From the NCBI GenBank assembly GCA_030682795.1, contig JAUXNJ010000001.1, forward strand, positions 107,153-171,152: a stretch of DNA of 64,000 nt, read 5' to 3'. This stretch comes from Sphingobacteriaceae bacterium. Lineage in GTDB: Bacteria; Bacteroidota; Bacteroidia; UBA7662. Below the pieces are notes generated by a model. The model was not told the origin of the DNA. It ran no database searches and worked only from the letters and a program-made list of their open reading frames with translations. This document shows, one piece after another, positions 45,340 through 56,109 of this stretch (the first letter of the stretch is position 1; each line of letters opens with the position of its first letter). The position numbers were made by a program, and so were the translations under genes.

Positions 45340-45702
45340 CTATGCGAGGGGCAGACCGTCGGGAGGAGGCAGCAAGACCTCTCCACTAAAATTCAAACAA
45401 ATACCCAAAAGCCCTTCCCAGCTTTGTTTTTGGGGTAAAGCAGGCAGAAAACCCAGTCGCATGGCTTCCATCTCGCACTGCCAATGTAGTACATTAGCTA
45501 CTTTGAGCTTACGACTGCCTTGATCTTGCTCATCAGTCGGCATGTCATCTTCTAAATCAAGCAACGACTCCATCACAAGCTCCGACAAACTGTTCACAGG
45601 ATCAAAGCCCGCAACACCCTGTGTTCGGAAACACGTTTGGAACATGGTGTTTAGTACCAACACCATCCAAATCCACGCAAAAATGTGACTGGTGAGCTTC
45701 AT
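45340..45702 (-). CDS. Small protein with N-terminal membrane segment, unknown function
   Basis: A 120-residue protein. The ATG at 45702 starts a single hydrophobic segment (HIFAWIWMVLVLNTMFQTCF), followed by an acidic region (LLDLEDDMPTDEQDQGS). No family is recognised. Position, strand and size suggest it is a partner of the HAEPLYIDL barrel gene 44 bases downstream, as is common for paired Bacteroidota envelope genes; this is inference. A longer reading begins at 45756. Confidence 0.5.
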   Translation of the reverse strand: MKLTSHIFAWIWMVLVLNTMFQTCFRTQGVAGFDPVNSLSELVMESLLDLEDDMPTDEQDQGSRKLKVANVLHWQCEMEAMRLGFLPALPQKQSWEGLLGICLNFSGEVLLPPPDGLPLA

Positions 45703-45815
45703 GCCATTTTCAAGAATTGCAAAAATACGGCTAATAAACGCCTTTGTCAAGGGCATATTGCGTCAAAAACCTTGTTAAAGCTCGCATTTTCATTAAGTCA
45801 AGGCCATCAATTGCT

Positions 45816-45823
45816 TATCTTTG
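45816..45823 (+). promoter_or_regulatory. -7 promoter element for gltX
   Basis: TATCTTTG, an exact TAnnTTTG match, 15 bases before the ATG at 45839. It overlaps the upstream in-frame start (45821), which supports the later ATG as the true start. Confidence 0.55.
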
Positions 45824-45838
45824 CAGCAAATTTTGAAA

Positions 45839-47371
45839 ATGAGTAAGCCCGTACGCGTACGTTTTGCCCCTAGTCCCACCGGCCCGCTCCACCCCGGTGG
45901 TGTGCGCACAGCCCTTTTTAACTATTTGCTGGCCCGTCAGCTGGGTGGCACTTTTATATTGCGCATCGAAGACACCGACCAAACCCGCTTCGTACCAGGT
46001 GCCGAGCAGTTCATCATTGAGTCGCTTGAATGGTGCGGCATGCAATTCGACGAAGGGGTGCATGTGGGCGGTCCTTACGGTCCTTACCGCCAAAGCGAGC
46101 GCAAGCCTATGTACCGGGCCTATGCCGATCAACTCATCGAAAATGGCCACGCTTATTATGCCTTCGACACCGAGCAAGAGCTCGAAGAGATGCGTGAACG
46201 CTTGAAAAAAGCCAATGTGGCTTCTCCCCAATACAACAGCATCACCCGCGTAAACATGAAAAACTCGTTGAGCCTGCCGGCCGACGAGGTGCAGCGCCGC
46301 TTAGATGCCGGCGATGAGTTTGTGATTCGCTTTAAAATGCCGCGCAACGAAGAAGTGCGGGTGAAAGACATCATTCGCGGCTGGGTAGTGGTAAACAGTT
46401 CGCAGCTCGACGATAAAGTGCTGTTCAAAAGCGATGGTATGCCCACCTATCACCTCGCCAATGTGGTAGACGACTACCTAATGAAAATCAGTCATGTGAT
46501 CCGCGGCGAAGAATGGCTGCCGAGCACCCCCCTGCACGTATTGCTGTACCAGGCTTTTGGCTGGGAAGAGGCCATGCCCGAGTTTGCGCACCTGCCTTTG
46601 CTGCTCAAGCCCGATGGCGATGGCAAGCTAAGCAAGCGCGATGGCGACCGGTTGGGACTGCCTTTTTATGCCATCAACTGGACCAATCCCGAGACCGGCG
46701 AAACCACCTTGGGCTACCGCGAAACCGGATATTTCCCTGAAGCCTACATCAACTTTTTATCGTTGTTGGGCTGGAACCCTGGCGACAACCGCGAGATTTT
46801 CAGTTTAGACGAACTGGTGCAAGCCTTCAGCTTAGAGCGTGTAAACAAACACGGGGCACGTTACGACTTTGGTAAGCTCAACTGGTTTAACCAGCAGTAT
46901 TTGCGGTCGAAGCCGCATGCCGAGCTGGCCGAAATGGTGGCGCCACAAGTTGCCGCAGCCGGACATGCCATCGATATGGCCTTCATTACCGAGGTTTGTC
47001 GCTTGATGAACGAGCGCATGACCTTGGTGAGCGATTTTTACAAAATCAGCACCTATTTCTTTGTAGCGCCCACCAAATTTGAAGAAGAAGTAGCGGCCAA
47101 ACGCTGGAAAGACGCGGTGCCAGGTTTTGTAACAGGTTTAAAAACGGCTTTCGAAGGGCTTAGTACTTGGGATGCCAGCAGCACCGAAGCTTGTTTCAAC
47201 GAAACAGCTGCTGCCATGGAACTCAAGCCTGGTCAATTGATGCAAGCGTATCGCTTGGCGGTGAGCGGACAAGGGGCGGGACCAGCCATTTTTGAGCTTA
47301 CAGCCTTGTTGGGCAAGGATGAAATTGTAGCACGACTCGCTTACGCCCTCACTACTTTAGGCAAGGCTTAA
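45839..47371 (+). CDS. gltX: Glutamyl-tRNA synthetase
   Basis: A 510-residue class I synthetase. The HIGH motif is PTGPLHPGG with Pro19 between His18 and Gly20, slightly different from the usual HIGG; the KMSKS loop is KLSKR at 263-267. The catalytic core (RIEDTDQTR, YRQSERKPMYRAYADQL) and the C-terminal helical anticodon-binding part are present. No fused AspRS-like part. The ATG at 45839 follows a -7 box that rules out the longer reading. It is followed by a small hairpin and the V-ATPase operon. Confidence 0.95.
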   Translation: MSKPVRVRFAPSPTGPLHPGGVRTALFNYLLARQLGGTFILRIEDTDQTRFVPGAEQFIIESLEWCGMQFDEGVHVGGPYGPYRQSERKPMYRAYADQLIENGHAYYAFDTEQELEEMRERLKKANVASPQYNSITRVNMKNSLSLPADEVQRRLDAGDEFVIRFKMPRNEEVRVKDIIRGWVVVNSSQLDDKVLFKSDGMPTYHLANVVDDYLMKISHVIRGEEWLPSTPLHVLLYQAFGWEEAMPEFAHLPLLLKPDGDGKLSKRDGDRLGLPFYAINWTNPETGETTLGYRETGYFPEAYINFLSLLGWNPGDNREIFSLDELVQAFSLERVNKHGARYDFGKLNWFNQQYLRSKPHAELAEMVAPQVAAAGHAIDMAFITEVCRLMNERMTLVSDFYKISTYFFVAPTKFEEEVAAKRWKDAVPGFVTGLKTAFEGLSTWDASSTEACFNETAAAMELKPGQLMQAYRLAVSGQGAGPAIFELTALLGKDEIVARLAYALTTLGKA

Positions 47372-47392
47372 TTCATTTTCTTCTTTGGCTAA

Positions 47393-47412
47393 CTCCTTAT
47401 TTTTATAAGGAG
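47393..47412. other. Small hairpin between gltX and the V-ATPase operon
   Basis: CTCCTTAT / ATAAGGAG, perfect 8-bp stem with a TTTT loop, 22 bases after the gltX stop. No T run follows, so it may be a weak terminator or an mRNA-processing/stability element. No ncRNA or ORF of note in the rest of the gap to 47557. Confidence 0.5.
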
Positions 47413-47501
47413 GCGGATTCCAATACCTTGAATTTAGGCCAGCTTGGAGAACCTTAATGCCCTGCTGCTTCCATCAAATCAACATCCCGCTAATAAAAAG
47501 A

Positions 47502-47509
47502 TAATTTTG
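47502..47509 (+). promoter_or_regulatory. -7 promoter element for the V-ATPase operon
   Basis: TAATTTTG, an exact TAnnTTTG match, 48 bases before the atpE ATG. No clear TTG lies at -33. A second weaker box, GAGTTTTG, follows about 20 bases later. Confidence 0.45.
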
Positions 47510-47557
47510 TCTAAAATGTAGAGTTTTGTAAATTGTGCTTCTAAAGGTCTATACCCC

Positions 47558-48163
47558 ATGGAAGACAAGTTGCGACAATTAGCCGAAAAACTAATCAACG
47601 ACGGCTTGGTACAGGCGGAAGCCGAGCAGCAAAAAATATTGGCAGCGGCCCAAGCCGAGGCAGCTCGTTTAGTAGCAACTGCCAAGCAAGAAGCCGCCTC
47701 CATCCTCCAAAAGGCCGAAAAGGAAGCCGAAAAGGAGCGTGTACGCGTACGCAGTGAGTTGCAGCAACTCGGCAGGCGGACCAAGGAAGGCTTGCGGGCC
47801 GACCTGCGCCAATTGATTCATGCCCAAGTGCTTCATACACCATTGAAATTGCAGTTTGAGCAACAGTTACCGGCCATTTTAACGACTGTCATCCAGCATT
47901 TGTATCGCGATGAAAAAGGCCGTTTGGACATCCGCTTGCCAGAAAACACTCGCGAGGAGCTCCGAACGCAACTCGAACAAGCCCTGCACCAGCATTTAGA
48001 TACGACGCCAAAACTTGGTACCGACGCCCGCATCGGTAGTGGTTTTAGCATTCAACGGGCGGGCGACAAATATGTAATTGACTTCACAGAAGCCGATTTT
48101 GAAGCTGTTTTATCGGGATTGATGTCTGAAAGTCTGCATAAACTCCTCGGCGATGCTGATTGA
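47558..48163 (+). CDS. atpE: V/A-type ATP synthase subunit E
   Basis: A 201-residue peripheral-stalk protein. The N-terminal ~90 residues are a long helix rich in Ala, Glu and Lys (AEAEQQKILAAAQAEAARLV, KAEKEAEKERVRVR), and the C-terminal ~100 residues form the globular head (FEQQLPAILTTVIQHLY). It begins the seven-gene operon E-DUF2764-A-B-D-I-K and overlaps the next gene by 11 bases. Also called ntpE. Long stalk helices are hard to distinguish by sequence, but the operon position makes E the only fit. Confidence 0.87.
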   Translation: MEDKLRQLAEKLINDGLVQAEAEQQKILAAAQAEAARLVATAKQEAASILQKAEKEAEKERVRVRSELQQLGRRTKEGLRADLRQLIHAQVLHTPLKLQFEQQLPAILTTVIQHLYRDEKGRLDIRLPENTREELRTQLEQALHQHLDTTPKLGTDARIGSGFSIQRAGDKYVIDFTEADFEAVLSGLMSESLHKLLGDAD

Positions 48164-48905
48164 AAGCCAATATTACGGCTTGGTGAGCGCCCTGCCTGTC
48201 CTGGAGCTCGGCAAATGCCCGTCCCCGCCCTGGGAAGCCCTGTGGCAAAGTTCGGCGGCTTATGTAGATGCCAACACCCAGCGCTTGCTAACCGGCTTGT
48301 ACTTGCCTTTAGAGCACCTGCCTTGTTTGCTGGGCCGATTGCCCGAGCATCACCCTTATCCTTTGCAGCTTGAAGTGGCCCAGTTGAAGGGCGCCCGCCA
48401 ACAGCTACTGCCCTATGTTCAGCGGGAAGAACTGCTTGCTTTGCGACAACAGCCTTTGGCAACAGGACTAGCATCCTTGCAGCTGGCTTGGGAAAACTGG
48501 ATCCGCCAGTTTGAAGTACCCCTGCTGCAACAGTACCTCGATTTTTCGAATGAAATAGAAAACTATCGCTTGCAATGGCAGGCATCGGAACAAAATGCTT
48601 TGCGCGACTTGCTACACGAGCAGGAAATTCCCGCCCTTTCAACACTTGAAGCAGCCTTGGAGCAGCGCCTCATGCCGGGGGAACTGCAACAGCTGGTGCA
48701 CAGCAGCAACAGCTACGACGAAAGCTTGCAGGCCGATGGCTTGCGCTGGCGTTGGCTCGAAGACCAGGTTTTTCACGAACAATTTGGGTTGAATGCTTTG
48801 ATTTCTTATGCCCTGCGACAGCAAATCAGCTGGCAATGGTATGTAACGCCTGAATTCAACGCCAACAGCTTCCTCAGCTCCACCCTTCAAAAAATGCTCG
48901 CCTGA
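48153..48905 (+). CDS. DUF2764 family protein in the V-ATPase operon
   Basis: A 250-residue mostly helical soluble protein, opening MLIESQYYGLVSALPVLELG and matching the DUF2764 position between E and A in chlamydial and Bacteroidota V-ATPase operons. Chlamydial operons have the same order. I infer it may replace the central-stalk subunit C, because a recognisable C gene is absent, but no sequence signature of C is seen. It overlaps atpE by 11 bases and ends one base before atpA, so it is translated with them. Confidence 0.75.
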   Translation: MLIESQYYGLVSALPVLELGKCPSPPWEALWQSSAAYVDANTQRLLTGLYLPLEHLPCLLGRLPEHHPYPLQLEVAQLKGARQQLLPYVQREELLALRQQPLATGLASLQLAWENWIRQFEVPLLQQYLDFSNEIENYRLQWQASEQNALRDLLHEQEIPALSTLEAALEQRLMPGELQQLVHSSNSYDESLQADGLRWRWLEDQVFHEQFGLNALISYALRQQISWQWYVTPEFNANSFLSSTLQKMLA

Positions 48906-48906
48906 T

Positions 48907-50670
48907 ATGACCAAAGGAAAAGTAACCGGACTCATTGCCAACCTCCTGAGGGTAAAACCCGAGGGGCCTGTGCGGCAAAACGAAATTTGCTACCTGCTCA
49001 CGGGTGGCGACCGGCTCATGGCCGAAATCATCAAAATTGAAGGCGAAACGGTGTTTGCGCAAGTGTACGACAGCACCCGGGGGGCGGCTCCCGGCGATAA
49101 AGTGGAATTTACTGGGCAGTTGCTTTCGGTGCAACTTGGTCCGGGCATGCTCAGCAAAAAGTACGACGGCTTGCAAAACGACCTAGACGGTTTGGAAGGC
49201 ATTTTCCTGCATCGGGGTTTGCGGGCGGCGCCCATCGACTTGAGTGAATTGTGGCCCGTGAGTCCGCTGGTAAGCTTAGGCGACAGGCTGCAAGCCGGCG
49301 ATTGGCTGGTTGAAACCACTGAAAACGGTCTGCCCCACCGCATCATGCTGCCCTTTCATTTGAGCGGGCATTGGCGGGTTACTTATATTTGTCCCACCGG
49401 CAACTACCCCGTAACCCACACTGTAGCGCGGGTAGAACAAGACGGCCGCGAAATCAACATCAGCATGTTGCAGGAGTGGCCGGTGCGCTTGGCCATGGGT
49501 GCCTACCGCGAAAAAACACGTCCTTTTAAAATGATGATCACCGGGGTGCGTACCATCGACACCCTCAATCCCATGCTGGAAGGCGGTACGGGTTTCATTC
49601 CTGGTCCGTTTGGCAGCGGCAAAACCGTGCTCCAGCAAGCCATTGCCAGGCAAGCCGATGCCGATGTGGTGATTATTGCTGCCTGCGGGGAACGCGCCAA
49701 TGAGGTGGTGGAGATTTTTCATGAATTTCCGAGGCTCGACGACCCCACCACGGGCCGCAAGCTCATGGAGCGCACCGTCATTGTTGCCAATACCTCCAAC
49801 ATGCCAGTGGCTGCGCGTGAAGCCAGTGTGTACACCGCCATGACCATGGCCGAATACTATCGCAATATGGGTTTACGCGTGCTGCTGCTCGCCGACTCCA
49901 CCTCCCGTTGGGCGCAAGCGTTGAGGGAGATGTCGAATCGGCTAGAAGATTTGCCCGGGCCCGACGCCTTCCCCATGGACCTCAGCGCCACCATCTCCTC
50001 CTTTTATGGAAGGGCTGGCACGGTGCTGCTTAACAACGGCCAACGCGGTGCCATTACCTTCATTGGCACGGTATCACCGGCGGGTGGCAATCTCAAAGAG
50101 CCCGTTACCGAAGCCACCAAAAAAGCCGCTCGTTGCTTTTTCGCCCTGTCGCAGCGGCGAGCCGACAGCAAGCGCTACCCAGCCATCGACCCCATTGAGA
50201 GTTATTCGAAATACCTCGAGTATCCTGAATTTGCCGCTTATATGGAAGATTTGGAGCAAGCCGACTGGATTGCACAGGCCTATCACATCAAAAATCTCTT
50301 GCAACGCGGACGCGAGGCTGCTGATCAAATCAGCATTTTGGGGGATGACGGCGTGCAGCTCGTTACACATCTTTTGTATTGGCGGGCCGAGTTGCTCGAC
50401 TTTGTGCTGCTGCAACAAGATGCTTTCGACGAGGTCGACAAATATTGTCCCACCGATCGCCAAGCCTATATGCGCCGGCTGCTGCTCGACATTTGCGATC
50501 GCAACTACCAATACGACCACTTCAACGAAGTGCGACCCCATTTCAACGGCATGATCAATGCCTGCAAACAAATGAACTATGCCCCCATGGGCTCCCCCAT
50601 CTTTGAGCAACATTTGCAAAAGCTAGAGGAACTCGCCGGCCAATTTTTAGACGCAACAAGCCCTGTATAA
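48907..50670 (+). CDS. atpA: V/A-type ATP synthase catalytic subunit A
   Basis: A 587-residue catalytic subunit. The P-loop GPFGSGKT is at 233-240, within GFIPGPFGSGKTVLQQAIA; the catalytic glutamate region is ACGERANEVVEI, and an LLADSTSRWAQALREMSNRL segment follows. The non-homologous insertion before the P-loop, specific to A subunits of V-type enzymes, is visible at ~110-200. The length matches bacterial NtpA. ATP hydrolysis or synthesis occurs at the A/B interface. Confidence 0.97.
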   Translation: MTKGKVTGLIANLLRVKPEGPVRQNEICYLLTGGDRLMAEIIKIEGETVFAQVYDSTRGAAPGDKVEFTGQLLSVQLGPGMLSKKYDGLQNDLDGLEGIFLHRGLRAAPIDLSELWPVSPLVSLGDRLQAGDWLVETTENGLPHRIMLPFHLSGHWRVTYICPTGNYPVTHTVARVEQDGREINISMLQEWPVRLAMGAYREKTRPFKMMITGVRTIDTLNPMLEGGTGFIPGPFGSGKTVLQQAIARQADADVVIIAACGERANEVVEIFHEFPRLDDPTTGRKLMERTVIVANTSNMPVAAREASVYTAMTMAEYYRNMGLRVLLLADSTSRWAQALREMSNRLEDLPGPDAFPMDLSATISSFYGRAGTVLLNNGQRGAITFIGTVSPAGGNLKEPVTEATKKAARCFFALSQRRADSKRYPAIDPIESYSKYLEYPEFAAYMEDLEQADWIAQAYHIKNLLQRGREAADQISILGDDGVQLVTHLLYWRAELLDFVLLQQDAFDEVDKYCPTDRQAYMRRLLLDICDRNYQYDHFNEVRPHFNGMINACKQMNYAPMGSPIFEQHLQKLEELAGQFLDATSPV

Positions 50671-50671
50671 C

Positions 50672-51997
50672 ATGGAAACTACCGCCTTCAACCGCCATTA
50701 TACCGAGATATCGCACATCACCAAAGCCACGGTGAGCTTGCAAGCCGATGGGGTAAGCAACGAAGAGCTGGCGCTGGTGGAAGGCCGCTTGGCCCAGGTG
50801 GTGCGGCTGCAAGATGGGCAGGTGACATTGCAGGTGTTTGCCGGAACCGAAGGCATATCGAACGACGCTCGGGTGACTTTTTTGGGGAATGCGCCGGTTT
50901 TGCAGGTATCGGAAGCCTTGCTGGGCCGGTTCATGAATGCTTACGGCTTACCGCTCGACGGCATGGAGCCAGCAGTGGGTGTGCGCACCGAAATTGGCGG
51001 TCCATCCGTGAATCCAGTACGACGGGCCCAACCTTTTGAGCCCATATTGACTGGCATTGCTGGCATCGACCTCAACAACACCTTGTTGGGTGGACAAAAA
51101 ATTCCGTTTTTCGCCGATCCCGACCAGCCCTACAACGAAGTAATGGCCACGGTGGCCTTGCGTGCCGATGCCGATGTGATTGTGTTGGGGGGCATGGGAC
51201 TCACCAACGACGACTACATTTACTACCGGCAGCGCTTTGAAACGGCGGGGGTACTGCACAAGCTGGTGGCCTTCATCAACACCAGTGAAAATCCCGCTGT
51301 AGAGCGTTTGCTGGTGCCCGATATGGCCCTCACAGCCGCCGAATATTTCGCTGTGGAGCATCATAAAAAAGTGTTGGTGCTGCTCACCGACATGACCCTC
51401 TTTGCCGACGCGCTCAGCATTGTAAGCAACCGCATGGACCAAATTCCCTCCAAAGATGCCATGCCTGGCTCCCTATACAGCGATTTGGCGCGTTTATACG
51501 AGAAGGCCGTGCAGTTGCCCAGCGGCGGCTCCATCACCATCATTGCCGTTACCACCCTTAACCAAGGCGATATTACGCACGCCATCCCCGACAATACTGG
51601 CTACATCACCGAAGGACAGCTGTTTTTGCGGCAAGACACCGAAACGGGGGAGGTCATTGTAGACCCCTTCCGCTCGCTTTCGCGTCTCAAACAACTGGTG
51701 ATTGGCAAAAAAACGCGGGAAGACCACCCGCAAATCATGAACGCCTGCATCCGCTTGTACGCAGATGCTGCTGATGCCAAGGTGAAGCAAGAAAATGGCT
51801 TCGACCTTACCGATTACGACCAAAGGTGCTTGCAGTTTGCCAAGGCCTATACCCGGGAACTGCTTTCGATAAGGGTGCAATTGTCGATGGAAGCCATGCT
51901 CAACAAGGCCTGGCAGCTGGTTGCCGACTGGTTTCGTCCCGAAGAAACAGGCCTCAAGTCGGAGTTAGTAGCCCGTTACTGGAAAGGAAAAAAATGA
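50672..51997 (+). CDS. atpB: V/A-type ATP synthase subunit B
   Basis: A 441-residue non-catalytic nucleotide-binding subunit. It lacks the catalytic P-loop, as expected for B, and has PVRRAQPFEPILTGIAGIDL, IPFFADPDQPYNE, and SIVSNRMDQIPSKDAMPGSL in family order. The stop (TGA) overlaps the ATG of atpD by 4 bases. The length is slightly below the ~460 of many B subunits. Confidence 0.96.
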   Translation: METTAFNRHYTEISHITKATVSLQADGVSNEELALVEGRLAQVVRLQDGQVTLQVFAGTEGISNDARVTFLGNAPVLQVSEALLGRFMNAYGLPLDGMEPAVGVRTEIGGPSVNPVRRAQPFEPILTGIAGIDLNNTLLGGQKIPFFADPDQPYNEVMATVALRADADVIVLGGMGLTNDDYIYYRQRFETAGVLHKLVAFINTSENPAVERLLVPDMALTAAEYFAVEHHKKVLVLLTDMTLFADALSIVSNRMDQIPSKDAMPGSLYSDLARLYEKAVQLPSGGSITIIAVTTLNQGDITHAIPDNTGYITEGQLFLRQDTETGEVIVDPFRSLSRLKQLVIGKKTREDHPQIMNACIRLYADAADAKVKQENGFDLTDYDQRCLQFAKAYTRELLSIRVQLSMEAMLNKAWQLVADWFRPEETGLKSELVARYWKGKK

Positions 51998-52580
51998 AGC
52001 TCATCCAGTATAATAAAATCGCCCTGCAGCAGTACCAGAAGGCCCTCAACATCCGACTGGCGGCCTTGCCTGTGATTCGCAGCAAGGAAAGTGCTTTGCG
52101 TACTGAAGTCAAGTTGCAGCAGCAGCAAGCCCGGACACTGGAAGCTTTATTACAAGAAAAAATGGCTGCTGCCGAAGCACTTGGGGGTTTGTGGCAGCAT
52201 TGGCAAGTCGATTTTTTGCGATTGAAAAGCGTCCAAACCGAAACCCACAATTTTGCCGGAGTGAAGTTGCAGCGGTATTTGGGACTGGATTTGGCTGACT
52301 GTACATTGCAGGCGGATTCGCATCCCGCTTGGCTGTTCGACGCCTGGTTATTGCTACGCGATTTACTGGAAGTGCAAGTGCAAAGTCGGCTCAAAGCCAC
52401 CGAGCTGCAGCTGCTCGAAGCCGAGCGCAAGCGCACCACCCAAAAGCTCAATCTTTTCGAAAAAGTACAAATTCCGCATTTCGAGGAGGCCATCAGGAAA
52501 ATCAAGCGCTTTTTAGAGGACGAAGAAACCCTCATCAAAGCCACCCAAAAAATCGTCAAAAAGAAGAAGGAGGCCGCGTT

Positions 52581-52584
<4 letters not shown>
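51994..52584 (+). CDS. atpD: V/A-type ATP synthase subunit D
   Basis: A 196-residue central-shaft subunit. Start MKLIQYNKIALQQYQKALNI, then two long helices forming a coiled coil (residues ~15-75 and ~120-190), as in NtpD. The upstream extension to 51826 overlaps atpB by 170 bases and is rejected. The stop overlaps the GTG start of atpI (GTGA). Confidence 0.92.
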
Positions 52585-54850
<2,266 letters not shown>

Positions 54851-54893
54851 TTGGCCTTTACGAAAGCTTCACACGGCTTGCGGCGAGATTTCG

Positions 54894-54901
54894 TATCTTT
54901 G
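54894..54901 (+). promoter_or_regulatory. -7 promoter element before the 77-residue gene
   Basis: TATCTTTG, an exact consensus match, 57 bases before the ATG at 54958. It lies 44 bases after the end of atpK and suggests a new transcript. It also argues against the GTG reading at 54907, which would start within a few bases of it. Confidence 0.5.
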
Positions 54902-54957
54902 ACGCTGTGGCGCGTCTCAGCTTGCCTAGACGAATCTGCCCTTTAAAACAGCTCCCA

Positions 54958-55191
54958 ATGGCTAAAAAAGATAAGAATAAACCTCAGCTCGACCCTCGTT
55001 TGGCGGGTTTTAACATCACTGTGAATGAGTTTGGTGAAATAAAAAGCACCATGGATATTCGTAGAATAAACGAGTTTTTAGACGAAACCGTGGCCGACAA
55101 AAAGCTCGTAGACCGCGACGACCATGTGAACCACAAGCTCAAAGATGAGTTTGAAGCAGATAAAGATAGTAACCCTAAAAAAGACAAATAA
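54958..55191 (+). CDS. Small charged protein of unknown function
   Basis: A 77-residue, very hydrophilic protein, rich in Lys and Asp (MAKKDKNKPQ at the start, DSNPKKDK at the end), with a central FNITVNEFGEIKSTMDIRRI. No family is recognised. It lies 1 base upstream of the enoyl-CoA hydratase gene and is probably co-transcribed. A GTG reading at 54907 would add an Arg/Pro-rich leader; the ATG at 54958 is more likely. The sequence resembles short Bacteroidota proteins of unknown function. Confidence 0.65.
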   Translation: MAKKDKNKPQLDPRLAGFNITVNEFGEIKSTMDIRRINEFLDETVADKKLVDRDDHVNHKLKDEFEADKDSNPKKDK

Positions 55192-55192
55192 A

Positions 55193-55969
55193 ATGGCCTA
55201 CGACAACCTCCTTTACAGCATAGAAGACGGCATTGCGGTGATCACCATCAACCGTCCCGACAAGCTCAACGCCCTCAACCGCGCCACCTTGGCAGATATT
55301 GAATCAGCGATTGAAGATGCGCAGGCCAATCCAGGTGTGAGTGGCATTTTGCTCACCGGATCAGGCGAAAAGGCCTTTGCAGCAGGCGCCGACATCAGTG
55401 AGTTCGCTGATTTTACTCCAGAGCAGGGCATGGAACTATCGGCTACCGGTCACGACATCTTCAACGAAATTGAAAATTCAGAGAAACCTGTAATTGCGGC
55501 CGTGAACGGTTTTGCCTTAGGTGGCGGCTGCGAGTTGGCCATGGCTTGTCACATGCGCATTGCTTCGGCCAACGCCCGTTTTGGTCAACCCGAAGTGAAC
55601 CTTGGCTTGATACCCGGTTATGCCGGCACCCAACGCTTGGTGCAGCTGGTAGGCAAGGGCAAGGCCATCGAGTTATTGCTGACGGGCGACGCCATCAAAG
55701 CCGACGAAGCCCATCGTTTGGGATTGGTAAACCATGTGGTAGAGACCGTAGCCGATTTGAAGCCGAAGGCCATGGAAATCTTGAAGAAAATTGCGGGAAA
55801 AGGTCCAATTGCCGTAGCTAACTGCATTGCCTTGGTGAACGACTTTTACGATATGGAAGAGAATGGCTTCGAAAACGAGGTGGAGACCTTTGGCGCACTG
55901 TTCCAAACACCTGAATTTAAGGAAGGCACACAGGCGTTTTTGGAGAAAAGGGCGCCGAAATTCCGGTAA
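55193..55969 (+). CDS. Enoyl-CoA hydratase (crotonase-type)
   Basis: A 258-residue crotonase-fold enzyme. Oxyanion-hole segments AFAAGADISEFADF and VNGFALGGGCELAMACHMR are intact, and the two catalytic glutamates expected in hydratases are present in NEIENSEKPVIAAV's neighbourhood and in FGQPEVNLGLIPGYAGTQRL. This resembles 3-hydroxybutyryl-CoA dehydratase / short-chain enoyl-CoA hydratase (Crt) rather than the PaaG-like protein at 37903. The upstream reading beginning at 55145 overlaps the small gene and is rejected. It acts in fatty acid or amino acid degradation. Confidence 0.92.
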   Translation: MAYDNLLYSIEDGIAVITINRPDKLNALNRATLADIESAIEDAQANPGVSGILLTGSGEKAFAAGADISEFADFTPEQGMELSATGHDIFNEIENSEKPVIAAVNGFALGGGCELAMACHMRIASANARFGQPEVNLGLIPGYAGTQRLVQLVGKGKAIELLLTGDAIKADEAHRLGLVNHVVETVADLKPKAMEILKKIAGKGPIAVANCIALVNDFYDMEENGFENEVETFGALFQTPEFKEGTQAFLEKRAPKFR

Positions 55970-55992
55970 AACACGAGCGTTTCTTTTGAAAC

Positions 55993-56048
55993 ACGGAGAT
56001 CACGGAGATTTCCGATTTGTGATTTCTGATTTCAGATTTATGATTCGC
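55993..56048 (+). repeat. Short tandem repeats upstream of fumC
   Basis: Two copies of ACGGAGAT (55993-56000, 56002-56009) are followed by five consecutive heptamers of form GATTTNN (GATTTGT, GATTTCT, GATTTCA, GATTTAT, GATTCGC; 56014-56048). This simple-sequence tract sits in the 140-base gap between the enoyl-CoA hydratase and fumC. Confidence 0.75.
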
Positions 56049-56109
56049 TTTAGCAATTTTGACTTTTGCTTTCCGAACTTTTCAACTTTAAACTTTGAAC
56101 GCATATAGC

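Noticed and set aside
51826..51993. Extension of subunit D upstream
   Set aside because: It would overlap atpB by about 170 bases; the ATG at 51994 gives the canonical D start.
51954..52559. 201-residue minus-strand reading over the V-ATPase D gene
   Set aside because: Antisense shadow of atpD; Ser/Arg/Cys-rich without motif.
52329..52580. Extension of subunit I into atpD
   Set aside because: Overlap is large and the true family N-terminus begins at 52581 or 52593.
54907..54957. GTG start for the small charged protein
   Set aside because: It begins next to a -7 box and adds an Arg-rich tail unlike the rest; ATG 54958 is preferred.
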